A stretch of DNA of 64,000 nucleotides from Annona cherimola (lineage: Eukaryota > Streptophyta > Magnoliopsida > Magnoliales > Annonaceae). The position numbers and the translations under genes are program-made. The stretch spans positions 10,235,579 through 10,299,578 of the forward strand of contig CM059975.1 in assembly GCA_030490835.1 (NCBI GenBank), written 5' to 3'. A model generated the notes under the pieces. That model saw nothing but the letters and a program-made list of their open reading frames with translations, was not told where the DNA came from and did not search any database. The first letter of the stretch is position 1. Each line of letters starts with the position of its first letter. Positions 12,101 through 21,726 of this stretch are shown one piece after another.

Positions 12101-13268
12101 GCATATCATCTTGATCCGTGACCCAGTGACCGTTGGAATTCATTAGGCCGTCAATGGAATTGGTCCTTCTGCGATTAGAGGCCATACGGTGAAAGAAACC
12201 CGTGTTTCTGTCCCCCCCGTGCAACCAATGAGTCTTCGCTCTCTGTCTCCACAACAGTTCTTCATCTTCCAAAAGAATGTTGATTTTCAGCTTAATACCC
12301 TTAATAGCATCATCTCTACGATCATTGGGTTCCTGAGTCAAAAGATTTTCAAGTTTTCGACATTTGTCCTCAATGTTCCTCCTCAGATTCCCCCTTCTAG
12401 AGCGGTTCCATTTTGCTAATTCCATACCACATGCCTTAATCTGCCTTTCCAAAGGGATCGGGGAAGAAAGATCGACACCCCGATGCGAAGTCCATACCTG
12501 GTTTACAATCCGATGAGTTTCCTTATCCCTTGCCCAAAACAGCTCATATCTGAATTCCTTTTGTGGTTTCTTTTTGCGAAGCAAAGAGTTCAAAACAAGC
12601 AATATCGGGCAGTGATCAGAGTAAGCCACTGGTATATGAAAGATTTTCGCATTCGGGAACAGGGTTAACCATGTTTGTGTTGCCACACCCCTATCCAATC
12701 TCGTTTCAACCCTGTGAGGACTCCTTCGATTATTGCTCCACGTCATGGGAGGTCCCACGAACCCCAAATCCACCAAATCGCATTCGTCCAGAGTGTGACA
12801 GAAAGAATCCATCTGTGCTTGAGACCGGGTCCTTTGACTCCAATATTCATCAACTCCTGAGACCTCGTTAAAATCGCCCATAACCAGCCATGGAGAGTCT
12901 GCTTGATTGCTAAGCATTCGCAGAAGATGCCATGTCTGAAATCGCCATTGCGTTTCAGGATGCCCATATATCCCCGTGAACCTCCAACCGTCAATATCAG
13001 CGTCAATATGATGACTTGAGAAACTTCTTATACAGACGGGGAAATCATTGTTCCATAGTAGCGCTAACCCACCCCTACGATCATTCGAATCCACAGCCAA
13101 GCAACAATCAAACTTAAGTTTACATCTGACTCCTTCCATCTCCTTTGCAGTTCTTTTCGTTTCGGAAAGGAAAATCAGCTTGGGTTCCTTTTTCTTGACC
13201 AAGTCAAGAATGCAGCGAATTGCACGTGGGTTCCCAAGCCCACGGGAATTCCAAGCTAAGAGGGCCAT
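9132..13268 (-). CDS. LINE ORF2: endonuclease, reverse transcriptase, RNase H
   Basis: 1378 aa, intact. Residues 1-225 form an APE-type endonuclease: WNSRGLG at 6-12, Glu37 in LSETK, Asp132 in GDFNEV, and SDH at 217-219. Residues about 495-760 form the reverse transcriptase: FVPGRLISDN, AIKLDMSKAYDRVEW, GLRQGDPLSP, and catalytic FADD at 691-694. About 1040-1130 holds a zf-RVT zinc-binding region (WRLFRDALPTKQNL, CIFC, HVFTGC). The C-terminal ~170 residues are an RNase H domain with NVDA, CREATAFILGL, ETDS and a late HxxGNxxAHxLAD motif. RNase H at the C-terminus is characteristic of plant L1 clades. The protein nicks the target, primes on it and copies the LINE RNA. Its ATG directly follows the ORF1 stop (TAAATG), so translation may depend on reinitiation. 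The stop is TAG at 9132-9134. Confidence 0.97.
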   Translation of the reverse strand: MALLAWNSRGLGNPRAIRCILDLVKKKEPKLIFLSETKRTAKEMEGVRCKLKFDCCLAVDSNDRRGGLALLWNNDFPVCIRSFSSHHIDADIDGWRFTGIYGHPETQWRFQTWHLLRMLSNQADSPWLVMGDFNEVSGVDEYWSQRTRSQAQMDSFCHTLDECDLVDLGFVGPPMTWSNNRRSPHRVETRLDRGVATQTWLTLFPNAKIFHIPVAYSDHCPILLVLNSLLRKKKPQKEFRYELFWARDKETHRIVNQVWTSHRGVDLSSPIPLERQIKACGMELAKWNRSRRGNLRRNIEDKCRKLENLLTQEPNDRRDDAIKGIKLKINILLEDEELLWRQRAKTHWLHGGDRNTGFFHRMASNRRRTNSIDGLMNSNGHWVTDQDDMLEMTAEHFSTLFSSSGSNHWDWIHSTISTRISDQQRQSLTRTLEFDEVTKAVRAMSPTKAPGPDGMSAGFFQKHWHTVGRDVFLWCKFFMEHSDSDCQLKQIEQLNTTTIVLIPKRPGVQSLIHFRPISLCNVAYKILAKVLANRIKLCLHDLISENQSAFVPGRLISDNMLVAYEIIHSLRRRRNGRKQEMAIKLDMSKAYDRVEWGFLQRVMEAMQFGPVWTRWIMCCVSTVQYRVNVNGFKTRYLKPQRGLRQGDPLSPYLFLLCAEGLSALISKAANEGRISGIKLNPRGPAITHLLFADDAIIFTRAVRRDLLNLLAILQQYSEASGQVVNVDKTAMFFSSNVSGDLKSDLTHLIGSSGQDFDQYLGLPAWLGRAKKRMFCGLKQRIWNKIQGWKGRMLSWGGKEVLIKAVAQAIPTYTMSIFLLPKSFCMEINSMLSRFWWGEQENKRKICWVAWRDMCTSKLSGGLGFRELHAFNLALLGKQVWRLISQTNSLCHRFLRANYFPHGDIWNSKAKPSDSFTWKSILNAREMIQNGCRWRIGNGRRVRFFKDPWLDGRLTKAGPHPLAISDDVPVNYFIDDSTNSWNMERVMAAAGEQGWQRINQVPLPYLDTDDSLFWIHEPNGNYSVKSAYRVMRAAMDNPVNTAVYKAIWKLKLPSKIMVFGWRLFRDALPTKQNLLRRSIEVDPICIFCRTVLEDAAHVFTGCQHTRHIFLGVVPSAVHGDSIQDIFHRLVSTNQHGDLGFFILICWRVWYMRNKLWKEGVQPSFGNIVEWCRDYIEQFSKAKLLILDGWIDRPLVARWTKPPRGVLKMNVDARQHDDNHDLGFAAIIRDSNGCFIAAKGWKRRGIMEPLCREATAFILGLKWAIQQRFTNIQFETDSLLLVRYILEEDQILSPAGAIIAEIKFLLASFPLFTTHHVLRHGNVVAHFLADYVSMSFLVSQEWWDNPPPVLLEKLCTDNFLAMNCSGSLIPSSHHSGGERG

Positions 13269-15389
13269 TTATCCGAGGTGGGGCTGAGGCTCCCCCTCAG
13301 CCGCCACCTCCATATCATCATAAGCCATGTCCATCTTTAGACGCTTATGGGTTGTGCCAAGCATGTTTTGATCATTCTTGGTATTTCTTTTACCCCCTGT
13401 TCCTTTGGATTCCTCATATGTTTCATTTTCAGGCCTTGTTTCCAATTCTCTCGCCACCCGTTTCCATCTACCCTTTCCTTTCCTCCCAGGTTTCTCCACT
13501 TCACCAGTTTGGCCTGCAGTAACATTAATCCGCACCGCATCGTGTCCAAAGATCTCATCCCCATCTCTGTCCCTTGTGAACCCTTTCACTATTTCACACC
13601 TTGTATCATTGATAATTCCAACAGCACTCATGGATTCAATCCTGTCGCCACTGAATCTTGGATGATCGAACAGCAAGTTAACCCCCAATGAAGATGGTGA
13701 AGATTTTCCCAGATCTGTTGCAATGCATATTGGAACCTCCAAGAGAGAAGAAAGATGGGGAGGAGCCTCCAATTCGTGTATCTGTTGCATTTGGGGAAGG
13801 GGCTCCTTCATTTTTTGAAAGTTGAATTGATTTGGAAGTTGCTGTTGGTTTCTGCTGTTTGAGTTGGGCTGGACGCCACTTCCTGCTGCTGCTGATATGT
13901 GCCTCTGGTCAGCGTTGGGGGGTTGCTTTGTATGGGTAGAAGAGTGGTGGATGACTGGACCGTGCATCGCTGGACCCGAATGGGATAGTACAGCAGCCAG
14001 TGGACTTGCTGAATTAATGGGCATATGGCACTGATCCCATTCCAGTTGCCTTGTCTGCTGCTCACGCACCCCTATCGCTAGCCGTTGGTCATTTTGAGAC
14101 CCATTTCCATGTATCGGATCCTCATGTTGAGCCCCAGAAAGCGTCACTGCCATATGCCTCTGTTTCTGCTTCGGGACGATTGTATTGTCTGTGCATGACA
14201 AATCTGTCTTTGATTTAGTGGCAGCCATGTTCACCCTTTGCTGCAATGCCTCCTCAACCTCTCGCTGCACCGGTAGTGCCATGGCTTCATTCCCCTCTCT
14301 TTGCTGCATGCGTCTGCTCCCAATTGGCATCATCTGAGAACAATTGGTTTGCAAATTATGCTGCTGCCGATGATTTTCTCCCCTTAGCTGCCACTGCTGT
14401 AACTGGGCATCATCCGTAGGCATGTGCTGCTCCCTACTACTTCCAATATTCATCCGTAGAGATCTGTTCGGAGAGCATTCTTGCTGTTGTAAGTGTATGA
14501 GATTATGTTGTTCACGTTGTGATTGTTTGAGACCAATCTGCTGTGAGCCGTGATCTGATTGCAGCGGTATTGGATCCCCCTGATGTGACTGTGATGAGCC
14601 CTCTGTTATTGCCTCTTCCCCACCCAGGTATTTTCTTGGATTTACTCTGTTCCCAAACTCCTTTCCATCTCTGATTCGCAGAGGCCTAGTTCCCACTCTC
14701 AACGCGCTCCCGAACGGCATGTCTGCTTCAACTGCGTTTTCATATGGTTTTACTGGTTTCGGACATTCCTTATAAGAGTGCCCCATAATTCCGCATCCAT
14801 AGCAAAATATAGGCAGCTTCTCGTATTGAAAAGGTAACCATTTCCTCCCTTGTGATCCCACTTGAATGAATAAGCCCCTCCTCAAAGGTTCTCGGCAATC
14901 AACCACAACTCTCATCTTGATCTCCTTTTCAGATGTAAGAATTTCTTCTACATGCTCAAATGTTTTTCCCAAATTATCACCAAGTATCTGTTTCTCCACC
15001 AGCTGCGGAATGTCCAGAACATGTACCCATAGAGGCGTTTTTGCGAGCACCAACTGAGCACAGTCGACTTCCTCGCAGAGGTCCATGATGATGACCAAGC
15101 TTCTGTCATATAGCCATGGCCTTCCCGCCATGAGTTTCTCTTTGTCCGACTGATTGGCGAGAACAATCTTATAGAGATTGTCTCCCATCTCCACGAAATG
15201 GAAGCTGCCCGATAGCCTCCATATCCTCCGCATCATAGTCTTGAAGAGCTCCCTGTTGTATGGTTTTACTGTCCAAACCGAGCAAAGACAGGCAACATCA
15301 TCCCCTGGAGAGATTTTCTTCATCGCCATTTCAGAGAGAGACATTGTTTGGAGCTCAGCTCCTAGCAGGTCGTCCACAGACGGGTTCAT
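13269..15389 (-). CDS. LINE ORF1: DUF4283 plus zinc-knuckle RNA-binding protein
   Basis: 706 aa, intact. Residues about 30-110 match DUF4283, the RRM-like domain of plant LINE ORF1 proteins (VWTVKPYNRELFKTMM, GRPWLYDRSLVIIMD). A CCHC zinc knuckle follows at 196-209 (C196-x2-C199-x4-H204-x4-C209). Residues about 250-560 are a long Gln/His/Ser-rich, probably disordered linker. The C-terminal ~100 residues are basic (GRKGKGRWKRVAREL) and may contact nucleic acid. Expected role: RNA chaperone that packages LINE RNA with ORF2. The ATG at 15389 is the first in a frame starting about 180 nt inside the element's 5' end. The stop TAA at 13271-13269 abuts the ORF2 ATG without overlap. Confidence 0.93.
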   Translation of the reverse strand: MNPSVDDLLGAELQTMSLSEMAMKKISPGDDVACLCSVWTVKPYNRELFKTMMRRIWRLSGSFHFVEMGDNLYKIVLANQSDKEKLMAGRPWLYDRSLVIIMDLCEEVDCAQLVLAKTPLWVHVLDIPQLVEKQILGDNLGKTFEHVEEILTSEKEIKMRVVVDCREPLRRGLFIQVGSQGRKWLPFQYEKLPIFCYGCGIMGHSYKECPKPVKPYENAVEADMPFGSALRVGTRPLRIRDGKEFGNRVNPRKYLGGEEAITEGSSQSHQGDPIPLQSDHGSQQIGLKQSQREQHNLIHLQQQECSPNRSLRMNIGSSREQHMPTDDAQLQQWQLRGENHRQQHNLQTNCSQMMPIGSRRMQQREGNEAMALPVQREVEEALQQRVNMAATKSKTDLSCTDNTIVPKQKQRHMAVTLSGAQHEDPIHGNGSQNDQRLAIGVREQQTRQLEWDQCHMPINSASPLAAVLSHSGPAMHGPVIHHSSTHTKQPPNADQRHISAAAGSGVQPNSNSRNQQQLPNQFNFQKMKEPLPQMQQIHELEAPPHLSSLLEVPICIATDLGKSSPSSLGVNLLFDHPRFSGDRIESMSAVGIINDTRCEIVKGFTRDRDGDEIFGHDAVRINVTAGQTGEVEKPGRKGKGRWKRVARELETRPENETYEESKGTGGKRNTKNDQNMLGTTHKRLKMDMAYDDMEVAAEGEPQPHLG

Positions 15390-15581
15390 CCCTGACCTCA
15401 GATATCTTCACGTTCCAGTCCTCACACTTCCGCCCCTCCCACCTGATTCAAACAAGCCCCGTAACTTCTCTCCCGCGTCGCAGCTCCACCCGGCACCGAG
15501 CACGGAAGCTCCGTCTTTCAGGCCACACGGGGAGCACTCCACTTGGCTGTTATATTACAGAATAGACTTACATTAACATAT

Positions 15582-15907
15582 TTATATTAACAAGTTTATG
15601 AAAAATAAAAAATAATTGATAAAAATAAATTATTACTTAGCTCGGATTAATAGAATCATCTTGATGAGGTATTTGCTAGGCTCTAATAAATATAAGTTCA
15701 TGAGAGTATGTTAAAACTAGTCATAGCTTATCAAGTATTCAATCAAAATAATTTTTAGTATTTTAATCAAATTTTTGGTAGCAAACGCAATGAATAATGT
15801 AGATTTATTAAAAGTATCAGATTTTACAAAAATCGAATGCTCATGCTTGCATAGGCATCTCTCTCCAAATTCTGAAAAAATATTCATAGGTACGCATATA
15901 GTAATCT
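15582..15907 (+). repeat. Right half of the gene-less TLP-promoter duplicate
   Basis: Continues the segment interrupted by the LINE and closely matches 16755-17070 and 28170-28490. Landmarks are ATTATTACTTAGCTCGGATTA, GGCATCTCTCTCCAAATTCTG and ATTCATAGGTACGCATA. Similarity stops near 15907, just before the part that holds the proximal promoter in the gene-bearing copies. This copy therefore lacks both core promoter and coding region. Confidence 0.75.
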
Positions 15908-16018
15908 AGTGTACCTGGGCAAGGAAGGAGGGAGAACGATGTCTCTGTGTGATGTCGATAGAACTCGCGTTTTTAACGAGTCAATAGGCAGCAGACCACA
16001 TGTAGTCCCGCACAATAA

Positions 16019-16259
16019 ACTTTCGGTGAACAATTTTAAAGAGTAAAAATTATTAAATTGTGTGATATAATAAGGATAATGATGACAAATAAAAAGAATA
16101 AAATTAAAATAGGTTAGTTATATAGGTAATTATGTAAAAATGATTAAAAAATATAGTAGCTATATAGAAAAATATAAAAATATAATAATTATGGAAAGTG
16201 AAAATTTTTTAATTGAAAAGTTTTAACTTGATATTTTATACTCATTGTCAAACACACCC
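16019..16259. mobile_element. Family T MITE, copy 2 (left end worn)
   Basis: The right end is CAAACACACCC, followed by TAA (16260-16262). TAA also occurs at 16016-16018 before the left end, but the left TIR is degraded. The interior matches other copies in reverse orientation (GTGATATAATAAGGATAATGATGA, GAAAAGTTTTAACTTGATATTTTAT). Confidence 0.6.
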
Positions 16260-16643
16260 TAAAGTAATGTTTAAAAAATACATGTTCGTTGAAAACTCTA
16301 GCTGTCATGTAATACTTTTCAAATCGTTGAGGGCTGTTACGAAAAAATGTCATGTCAATCATCGAATTATCATTTACATTTCAAGCACCGAATTATCATT
16401 TACATCCATTCGGGTGTGGGAAAAAAAATCTCGAAAAACTCCATTTTCCATGAATTCAAGTGCGGGAAGAGCTTCTAAAAATCCAACTGTATCAACTTTG
16501 CATTCAATCTAGCTCTGACCAATCATAATTGCCAACATGATGCATTAATGCACACACCAAACACTGACACATTCCACCCATACTTGAAGTTTTTTTAACC
16601 CATAAAAAACTTGAAAAAGTTTTCCTTTATGCCAAACCGCTGA

Positions 16644-17290
16644 ATACAAAGTTATTTTAGTAATTATTAACTGTTAAAAATACCTAAAAGATTCTTATAT
16701 TTAAAATTCTAAAAAATATATACATATATCTAAAAATAGTAATACTTAATTTATACATTAACAAGTTTATGAAAAATAAAAACTAATTAATAAAAATAAA
16801 TTATTACTTAGCTCGGATTAATAGAATCATCTTGATGAGGTATTTGCTAGGCTCTAATAAATATAAGTTCATGAGAGTATGTTAAAACTAGTAATAGCTT
16901 ATCAAGTATTGAATCAAAATAATTTCTAGTATTTTAATCAAATTTTTGTTAACAGACGTAATTAATAATTTAGATTTATTAAAAGTATCAGGTTTTACAA
17001 AAATCAGATGCTCATGCTTGCCATAGGCATCTCTCTCCAAATTCTGAAAAAATATTCATAGGTACGCATACAATAAGTCTCGCATTGACGTATGACTTGT
17101 GTAAAATTCGTAAGGAGTAAGGATGCCGTTATGAACTCGAGTAACTCTTTGGGTCCACCATCAGACAAGTGAATTTAAAAGATGGGGATGGGGCCCACGA
17201 TCCTTTGCCGCCGTCGTAGCCCCTACAAATATCCCCAATCACCCCTCTTCAGGCCACACAAGCCAGCAAGAGAGAGCACACCCATTAAAG
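16644..17290 (+). promoter_or_regulatory. Upstream region of TLP1 (duplicated promoter segment)
   Basis: Closely similar to the upstream region of TLP3 (28050-28768). It contains GGGCCCAC at 17191-17198, a match to TCP-factor sites (GGNCCCAC), within a GC-richer proximal region. A possible TATA-like ACAAATATCC sits at about 17225-17234, roughly 60 nt before the ATG. The AT-rich upstream part consists of the fold-back element remnant plus unique sequence. The promoter role is inferred from position and from conservation between the two genes. Confidence 0.5.
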
Positions 17291-17291
17291 A

Positions 17292-17972
17292 ATGGCCACC
17301 TCATACTCCCACCTCCCCCTAATCTTCCTCCTCCTACTCCCTCTTTCGACCACTCTCACCCACGCCGCCACCTTCGAGATCCTGAACCAATGTCAATACA
17401 CCGTGTGGGCCGGTGCCGTCCCCGGGGGAGGCCGCCGGTTGGACAGTGGGCAGTCGTGGACCATCTCGGCCAACCCTGGGGTCACCCAAGCACGCATTTG
17501 GCCCCGCACCGGCTGCAACTTCGATGCGAATGGCAACGGCCGGTGCGAGACCGGCGACTGCGGTGGCGTGCTTGAGTGCAGAGGCTACGGCCAGCCTCCC
17601 AATACTCTCGCCGAGTACGCCCTGAAGCAGTTTGCTGATCAAGACTTCGTCGACATCTCGCTCGTGGATGGATTCAACGTTCCCATGGAGTTCAGTGCTG
17701 TGTCGGGTTGCAACAGAGTGATCAGGTGCACTGCCAACATCGTAGGTGAATGCCCCAACGAGCTCAAGGCGCCGGGCGGCTGCAACAACCCTTGCACCGT
17801 CTACAAAACCGATCAGTACTGCTGCAACTCCGGAAACTGTGGTCCCACTCCCTTGTCCAAGTTCTTCAAGGATCGTTGCCCAGATGCATACAGCTACCCT
17901 AAGGATGATCAGACCAGCGTATTTACTTGCCCCACCGGTGCTAATTACAAGGTTGTGTTTTGCCCCAGCTGA
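17292..17972 (+). CDS. Thaumatin-like protein, osmotin/PR-5 type (TLP1)
   Basis: 226 aa, single exon. Residues 1-25 form a signal peptide (hydrophobic LIFLLLLPL core, cleavage after THA). The mature part has 16 Cys, the eight-disulfide thaumatin fold. The thaumatin signature [16 protein letters not shown] spans 81-96. The acidic-cleft REDDD set is complete: Arg68, Glu108, Asp121, Asp126 and Asp198, corresponding to Arg43/Glu83/Asp96/Asp101 in mature numbering. Such proteins are secreted or vacuolar, bind fungal cell-wall glucan or membranes, and are induced by pathogens or osmotic stress. TLP1 stops right after the last Cys (FCPS), without the C-terminal tail seen in TLP2 and TLP3, so an apoplastic destination is likely. 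It shares promoter and most of its coding sequence with TLP3. Confidence 0.95.
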   Translation: MATSYSHLPLIFLLLLPLSTTLTHAATFEILNQCQYTVWAGAVPGGGRRLDSGQSWTISANPGVTQARIWPRTGCNFDANGNGRCETGDCGGVLECRGYGQPPNTLAEYALKQFADQDFVDISLVDGFNVPMEFSAVSGCNRVIRCTANIVGECPNELKAPGGCNNPCTVYKTDQYCCNSGNCGPTPLSKFFKDRCPDAYSYPKDDQTSVFTCPTGANYKVVFCPS

Positions 17973-18239
17973 TGTCTGTTCGATCCCTGTGCATGGTATG
18001 ATCTGTTGGAGATCTGTCTTAACTTGTAAGAGTCTAAAATAGGAAGATCTACTTCCAAATTCTTCTGGGCTTGGAAGATATATATATACACCTAAAATAA
18101 AATTACATGCACCGACATACGTGCATGCCTTTGTTATCCTTATTATCCTTAATTCCCACTGGATATGCTAGCTTGCTTGTGCTTTTTTTAAAAAAATAAT
18201 AATACTAATTCGACGAAAGAATAATTTGTAAGGCATAAT

Positions 18240-19600
18240 TAAAATATTTGAGAAATCTATACATAGCTCATTTGAGGTTTTAATTGAATTTTATATAATC
18301 ACCAAGCTGAGTCCAAAATATACAATATTAGAATGGACCATCAAACTCGCCGGACTAAGTACGTTGCAAATTAACATCGAGATCCATTTGGCCAATGGAC
18401 GAATAGATGCCACATATTCCAGTCAAAACTACTACGTATATGTTTCCACACAAGTTAAAATTAATTAATTAATTAATTGTACAAATTTTCAAAACTTAAA
18501 GATAGAATTTGAAAACCTGGCAGATGTATTAATTTGCTTAATAAAAATATTGTACGTTGTATAATCGTGAATTAATATATTTGTTTTAAGTATTTGATAA
18601 ACAAACCCTTCAATTTAAGTGGCGGATCATGCATGGCTGTGAGAAACTATTTTTAGATTTAAAATGTAAAGACCGAGAATTTAATGGTTCATTTTATTAA
18701 AAAAATATTTCTACCAAATCTTATAATTTTTTTTTTTTTTTTTTTTTGCAGCTCGAACTTTGACCATTAATTTGCAACATTAAAAATTTTGATTATTATA
18801 GCAGCATTACTTTTGAGTATGAAATTCATCTTCTATATAAGTCATTCTACAGTAATCACCAAGCTGAGTCCAGAATATACAATATTAGAATGGACCATCA
18901 AATTCGCCAGACTAAGTACGTGGCAAGTTGACATCGAGATCCATTTGGCCAATGGACGAATGGATGCCACACATTCCGGTCAAAACTACTACGTATATGT
19001 TTCCGCACAAGTTAAATTTTTTTTTTTTAAAAAAAAAAACTAAATTGTACCAATTTTCATAACTTAAAGATAGAATTTGAAAATCTGGCGGGTGCTCCAA
19101 ATGAAAGCCCACTTTCTTCTAAAAATTTGGCAGAAAAGAATAAATCGTGTACGTATTTTGAATTTCTCCTAGTATAATCATCTCCTTCCCATTTTTCCTC
19201 GTCTCGCCGTCCCATCCCACCGCGACTTTTCAGATACCAAGCACCATATTCGACTCTTTCGGATAATGAAAGAAAACAAAGAAAAAGAAAAGGCAAAATA
19301 GGTGAAACTCTTCTTATCCGAAGACAAACTAACAACAAAAAGGATACATTTTGCTATAAATTTCAAAGAAAAGGTATTAATTTGCTAAATAAAGATATTG
19401 TACTTTGTATAATTGTGAATTAATATATATTTTTTAAATATTTGATAAACTAACCCTTAAATTTAAGTGGTCGAGCACGCATGACTGTGAGAGACTATTT
19501 TTAGATTTAAAATGTGAATACCGAGAATTTAATGGTTCATTTTATTAAAAAATACTTTTACCAAATCTTATAAATTATCTTATTTTTGCAGCTCAAACTT
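18240..19600. repeat. Tandem duplication downstream of TLP1
   Basis: Sequence around 18296-18735 (CACCAAGCTGAGTCCA, GAGATCCATTTGGCCAATGG, CTACTACGTATATGTTTCC) recurs at 18852-19600. The second copy carries about 280 bp of extra sequence at about 19095-19370, including a GC-richer patch. Copies differ by scattered substitutions. The poly-T tract at 18727-18747 and the T/A run at 19016-19040 are simple-sequence expansions. No coding content recognised. Confidence 0.7.
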
Positions 19601-19890
19601 TGAGCATTAATTTCTTTAGTCTCTAGAAGGTGATTGACATGATCTTTTTAATTTGCAAAATTAAAAATTTTGATTATTTATTTTATAAATATCCAAAACA
19701 AACATGGTAACTCATAATTTCGTAAACTTAAAAAGGCCTAGCTTACGAAATGTGTACCTGATCAGAACAACAAAGTCGACTAGTTAAATACAGCAGCATG
19801 AATCTTGAGCATGAAATTCATGTTCTATGTAAGTTATTTTATTTTTAATATTTAATGTTTGATGAAAATTTTACTTTGTTTATTATACTT

Positions 19891-20165
19891 AATGTGTGTT
19901 GGGAAAGTAATAAAAAATTTAAATATAAAAGTTCTAATGTAAAAAATTTTGAAATGAAAAAAATATAATGTGATAAAGATAATGATGAAAAATGGAGAGA
20001 ATACAATTAAAAGAAATAGGTTAGTAGTATAGACAGTTACATAAAAATAATTAAAAAATAAAAAAATTGTGTAGAAAGATACAAATAAATAATTAAAAAA
20101 TACAACAACTATGAAGAATAAAAAAATTTAAATTGAAAAGTTTTATAAATGATCAAACATACCCT
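19891..20165. mobile_element. Family T MITE, copy 3
   Basis: Begins ATGTGTGTTGGGAAAGTAATAAAA and ends AATGATCAAACATACCC, with interior blocks shared with the other copies (GTGATAAAGATAATGATGA, GAAAAGTTTTATAA). Ends are more diverged than in copies 1, 4 and 7, and I could not fix the 3-bp duplication. Confidence 0.6.
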
Positions 20166-20667
20166 ATATTATTTAAATTATCATAAAAATCTTTTTATTT
20201 ATTTGGTATTATTATTCATGACTCCCATTTACAAATAGGTAAACCGAAAAAAATGAGAGAAGGTTGGTGTAAAAGTTTTTTTTATTAAAGTCTAAAAGTT
20301 TTTAAAACGGAGGTAATGATATAATATAATAGGGTAATCATTAGGTTAAAATAAATAAAATTAAACTAGATAAATTGTGTATGTGGAAAGGTGAACAAAA
20401 GTGTTTGCAAAGTAGGATAAAGGTCTGTGGAAAAGTTACGAAATTTTTTTTATTTTTAATTACTAAACATAGTGATAGAAAATTCTTTATTGTCCATTTC
20501 CACTATGAACTTTTGTTTTTTTATTTTTTTATATTTACAATTCAGCAAAAGTATATATTTTCAATCTTCTAATTCTTTAATATTTTATTCTAAAAATTTT
20601 GAATTTAATAATATTATTAACAAAATAGCTATAGGAATATTTGCCAGAGAAATAAAAATGAACAATT

Positions 20668-20811
20668 CACAGCTGGACTCGAAGCTTTCAATTCCCTCAC
20701 CAAGGCAGGACTTTTGCGTGCTCGCAACCGCTGTGCCTCTTCGAAACATGCAATGAATCTGCGGATCCAACGACTTTTCAAGCTCTCCGACTTATGGGAG
20801 AAGTAAAACTA
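20668..20811 (+). other. Orphan exon-like fragment
   Basis: An open stretch of about 46 codons in a GC-richer patch reads FTAGLEAFNSLTKAGLLRAR, continues with NLRIQRLFKLSDLWEK, and ends at TAA near 20809. The composition looks coding, but there is no start codon or clear splice context. I do not recognise the family. It may be the C-terminal exon of a lost gene. Confidence 0.25.
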
Positions 20812-20912
20812 CGAGCTCTTGCTTTAATTTGCCCCATCGAACACGTACTGGTTGGCATATTTAGATGACATGACTATTGGAGTCTTGCCTTCTGTACTCT
20901 AGAGACGACTAT

Positions 20913-21001
20913 CGCCAGTTCACCGACTTTGAGGCCGGCTCATAATTGATGGTCCTTCTACCGCCAGTTCACCGACTTTGAGGCCCGCTCATAATTGATG
21001 G
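20913..21001. repeat. 49-bp tandem duplication
   Basis: CGCCAGTTCACCGACTTTGA... through ...CATAATTGATGG occurs at 20913-20952 and again at 20962-21001, with one or two substitutions. Two head-to-tail copies only. Confidence 0.8.
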
Positions 21002-21013
21002 CCCTGACTCTGT

Positions 21014-21569
21014 GGACGTTTGGTAATATGTCATTACGGGAATCATAGTTTTTATATGATATTTATGTTGGGTTCGGTAATGAATAAAATTTTTTGTAAA
21101 ATATTTTAGAGAATAAAAGTTGTCAAATGATGTAATATAATAGAGGTAATAATGAGTAGTAATGAAGATAAAATTAAAATTGATAGGTTAATTGTGTGGA
21201 TAGTTGTGTAGAAATAATTGAAAAGTATGGTAGTTGTATAGGAAAATGTGAAAAAAATGATTAAAAAATATAATAGTTATGGAGAATGAAAAGTTTTAAA
21301 TTAAAAAGTTTTGAATTGACATGTTTTATTAATCATCAAACACACTCTTAGTTTTTCAATACCGATCATTACTCTATCAATCACATTATTTTTTCCACTT
21401 TTATCTCTAGATTTTAATCATTTTCCGTGCCGACTACACACAACAAATTTATTTATTCCAAACTATACATCCATCATTTTCTATCAATCACACATTTATC
21501 AAAATATTTTTTTTTGTCATTTCCCACAATTTCTCACAATCTCACAATTTTATATATTACCAAACGTCC
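21014..21569. mobile_element. Non-autonomous DNA element with 16-bp perfect TIRs, interrupted by a MITE
   Basis: GGACGTTTGGTAATAT at 21014-21029 has its exact reverse complement at 21554-21569. The outer element is about 270 bp once the family T MITE nested in it (21066-21347) is subtracted. No coding capacity. I could not identify an unambiguous target duplication. Confidence 0.7.
21066..21347. mobile_element. Family T MITE, copy 4 (nested)
   Basis: Ends TGTTGGGTTCGG and CATCAAACACACTC, flanked by TTA at 21063-21065 and 21348-21350. Inserted inside the element at 21014-21569, so it is the younger of the two. Confidence 0.8.
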
Positions 21570-21726
21570 CCTGACATTCCTTCCAAAACAATCAGACCTT
21601 GATTTGTCCTATCTAATTAATTCTCATGTACGTACATGTGAACTATCATTTTGTTCTCTAAAGAGCTTATAACTACATCTAGCTATGGCATGAGATGAGA
21701 TTCTTGAAAAAATGAGGAAAAAATTT

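Larger units (their letters stand above)
9101..15568 (-). mobile_element. Full-length L1-type LINE retrotransposon
   Basis: A 6.47-kb element on the minus strand with two adjacent open reading frames, ORF1 (13269-15389) and ORF2 (9132-13268), and a 12-nt A tail (T9102-9113 on the plus strand). It is flanked by a perfect 13-bp target duplication TACATTAACATAT at 9088-9100 and 15569-15581. The paralogous segment near 28160 has this sequence only once, showing the empty site. The 5' leader is about 180 nt and GC-rich. The 3' UTR between the ORF2 stop and the A tail is only about 18 nt. Open frames, all catalytic motifs and an exact target duplication indicate a young and possibly still mobile copy. 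Confidence 0.96.

Noticed and set aside
9153..13006. Many plus- and minus-strand frames inside the LINE
   Set aside because: Shadows of ORF2; only the 1378-codon frame carries endonuclease, RT and RNase H motifs.
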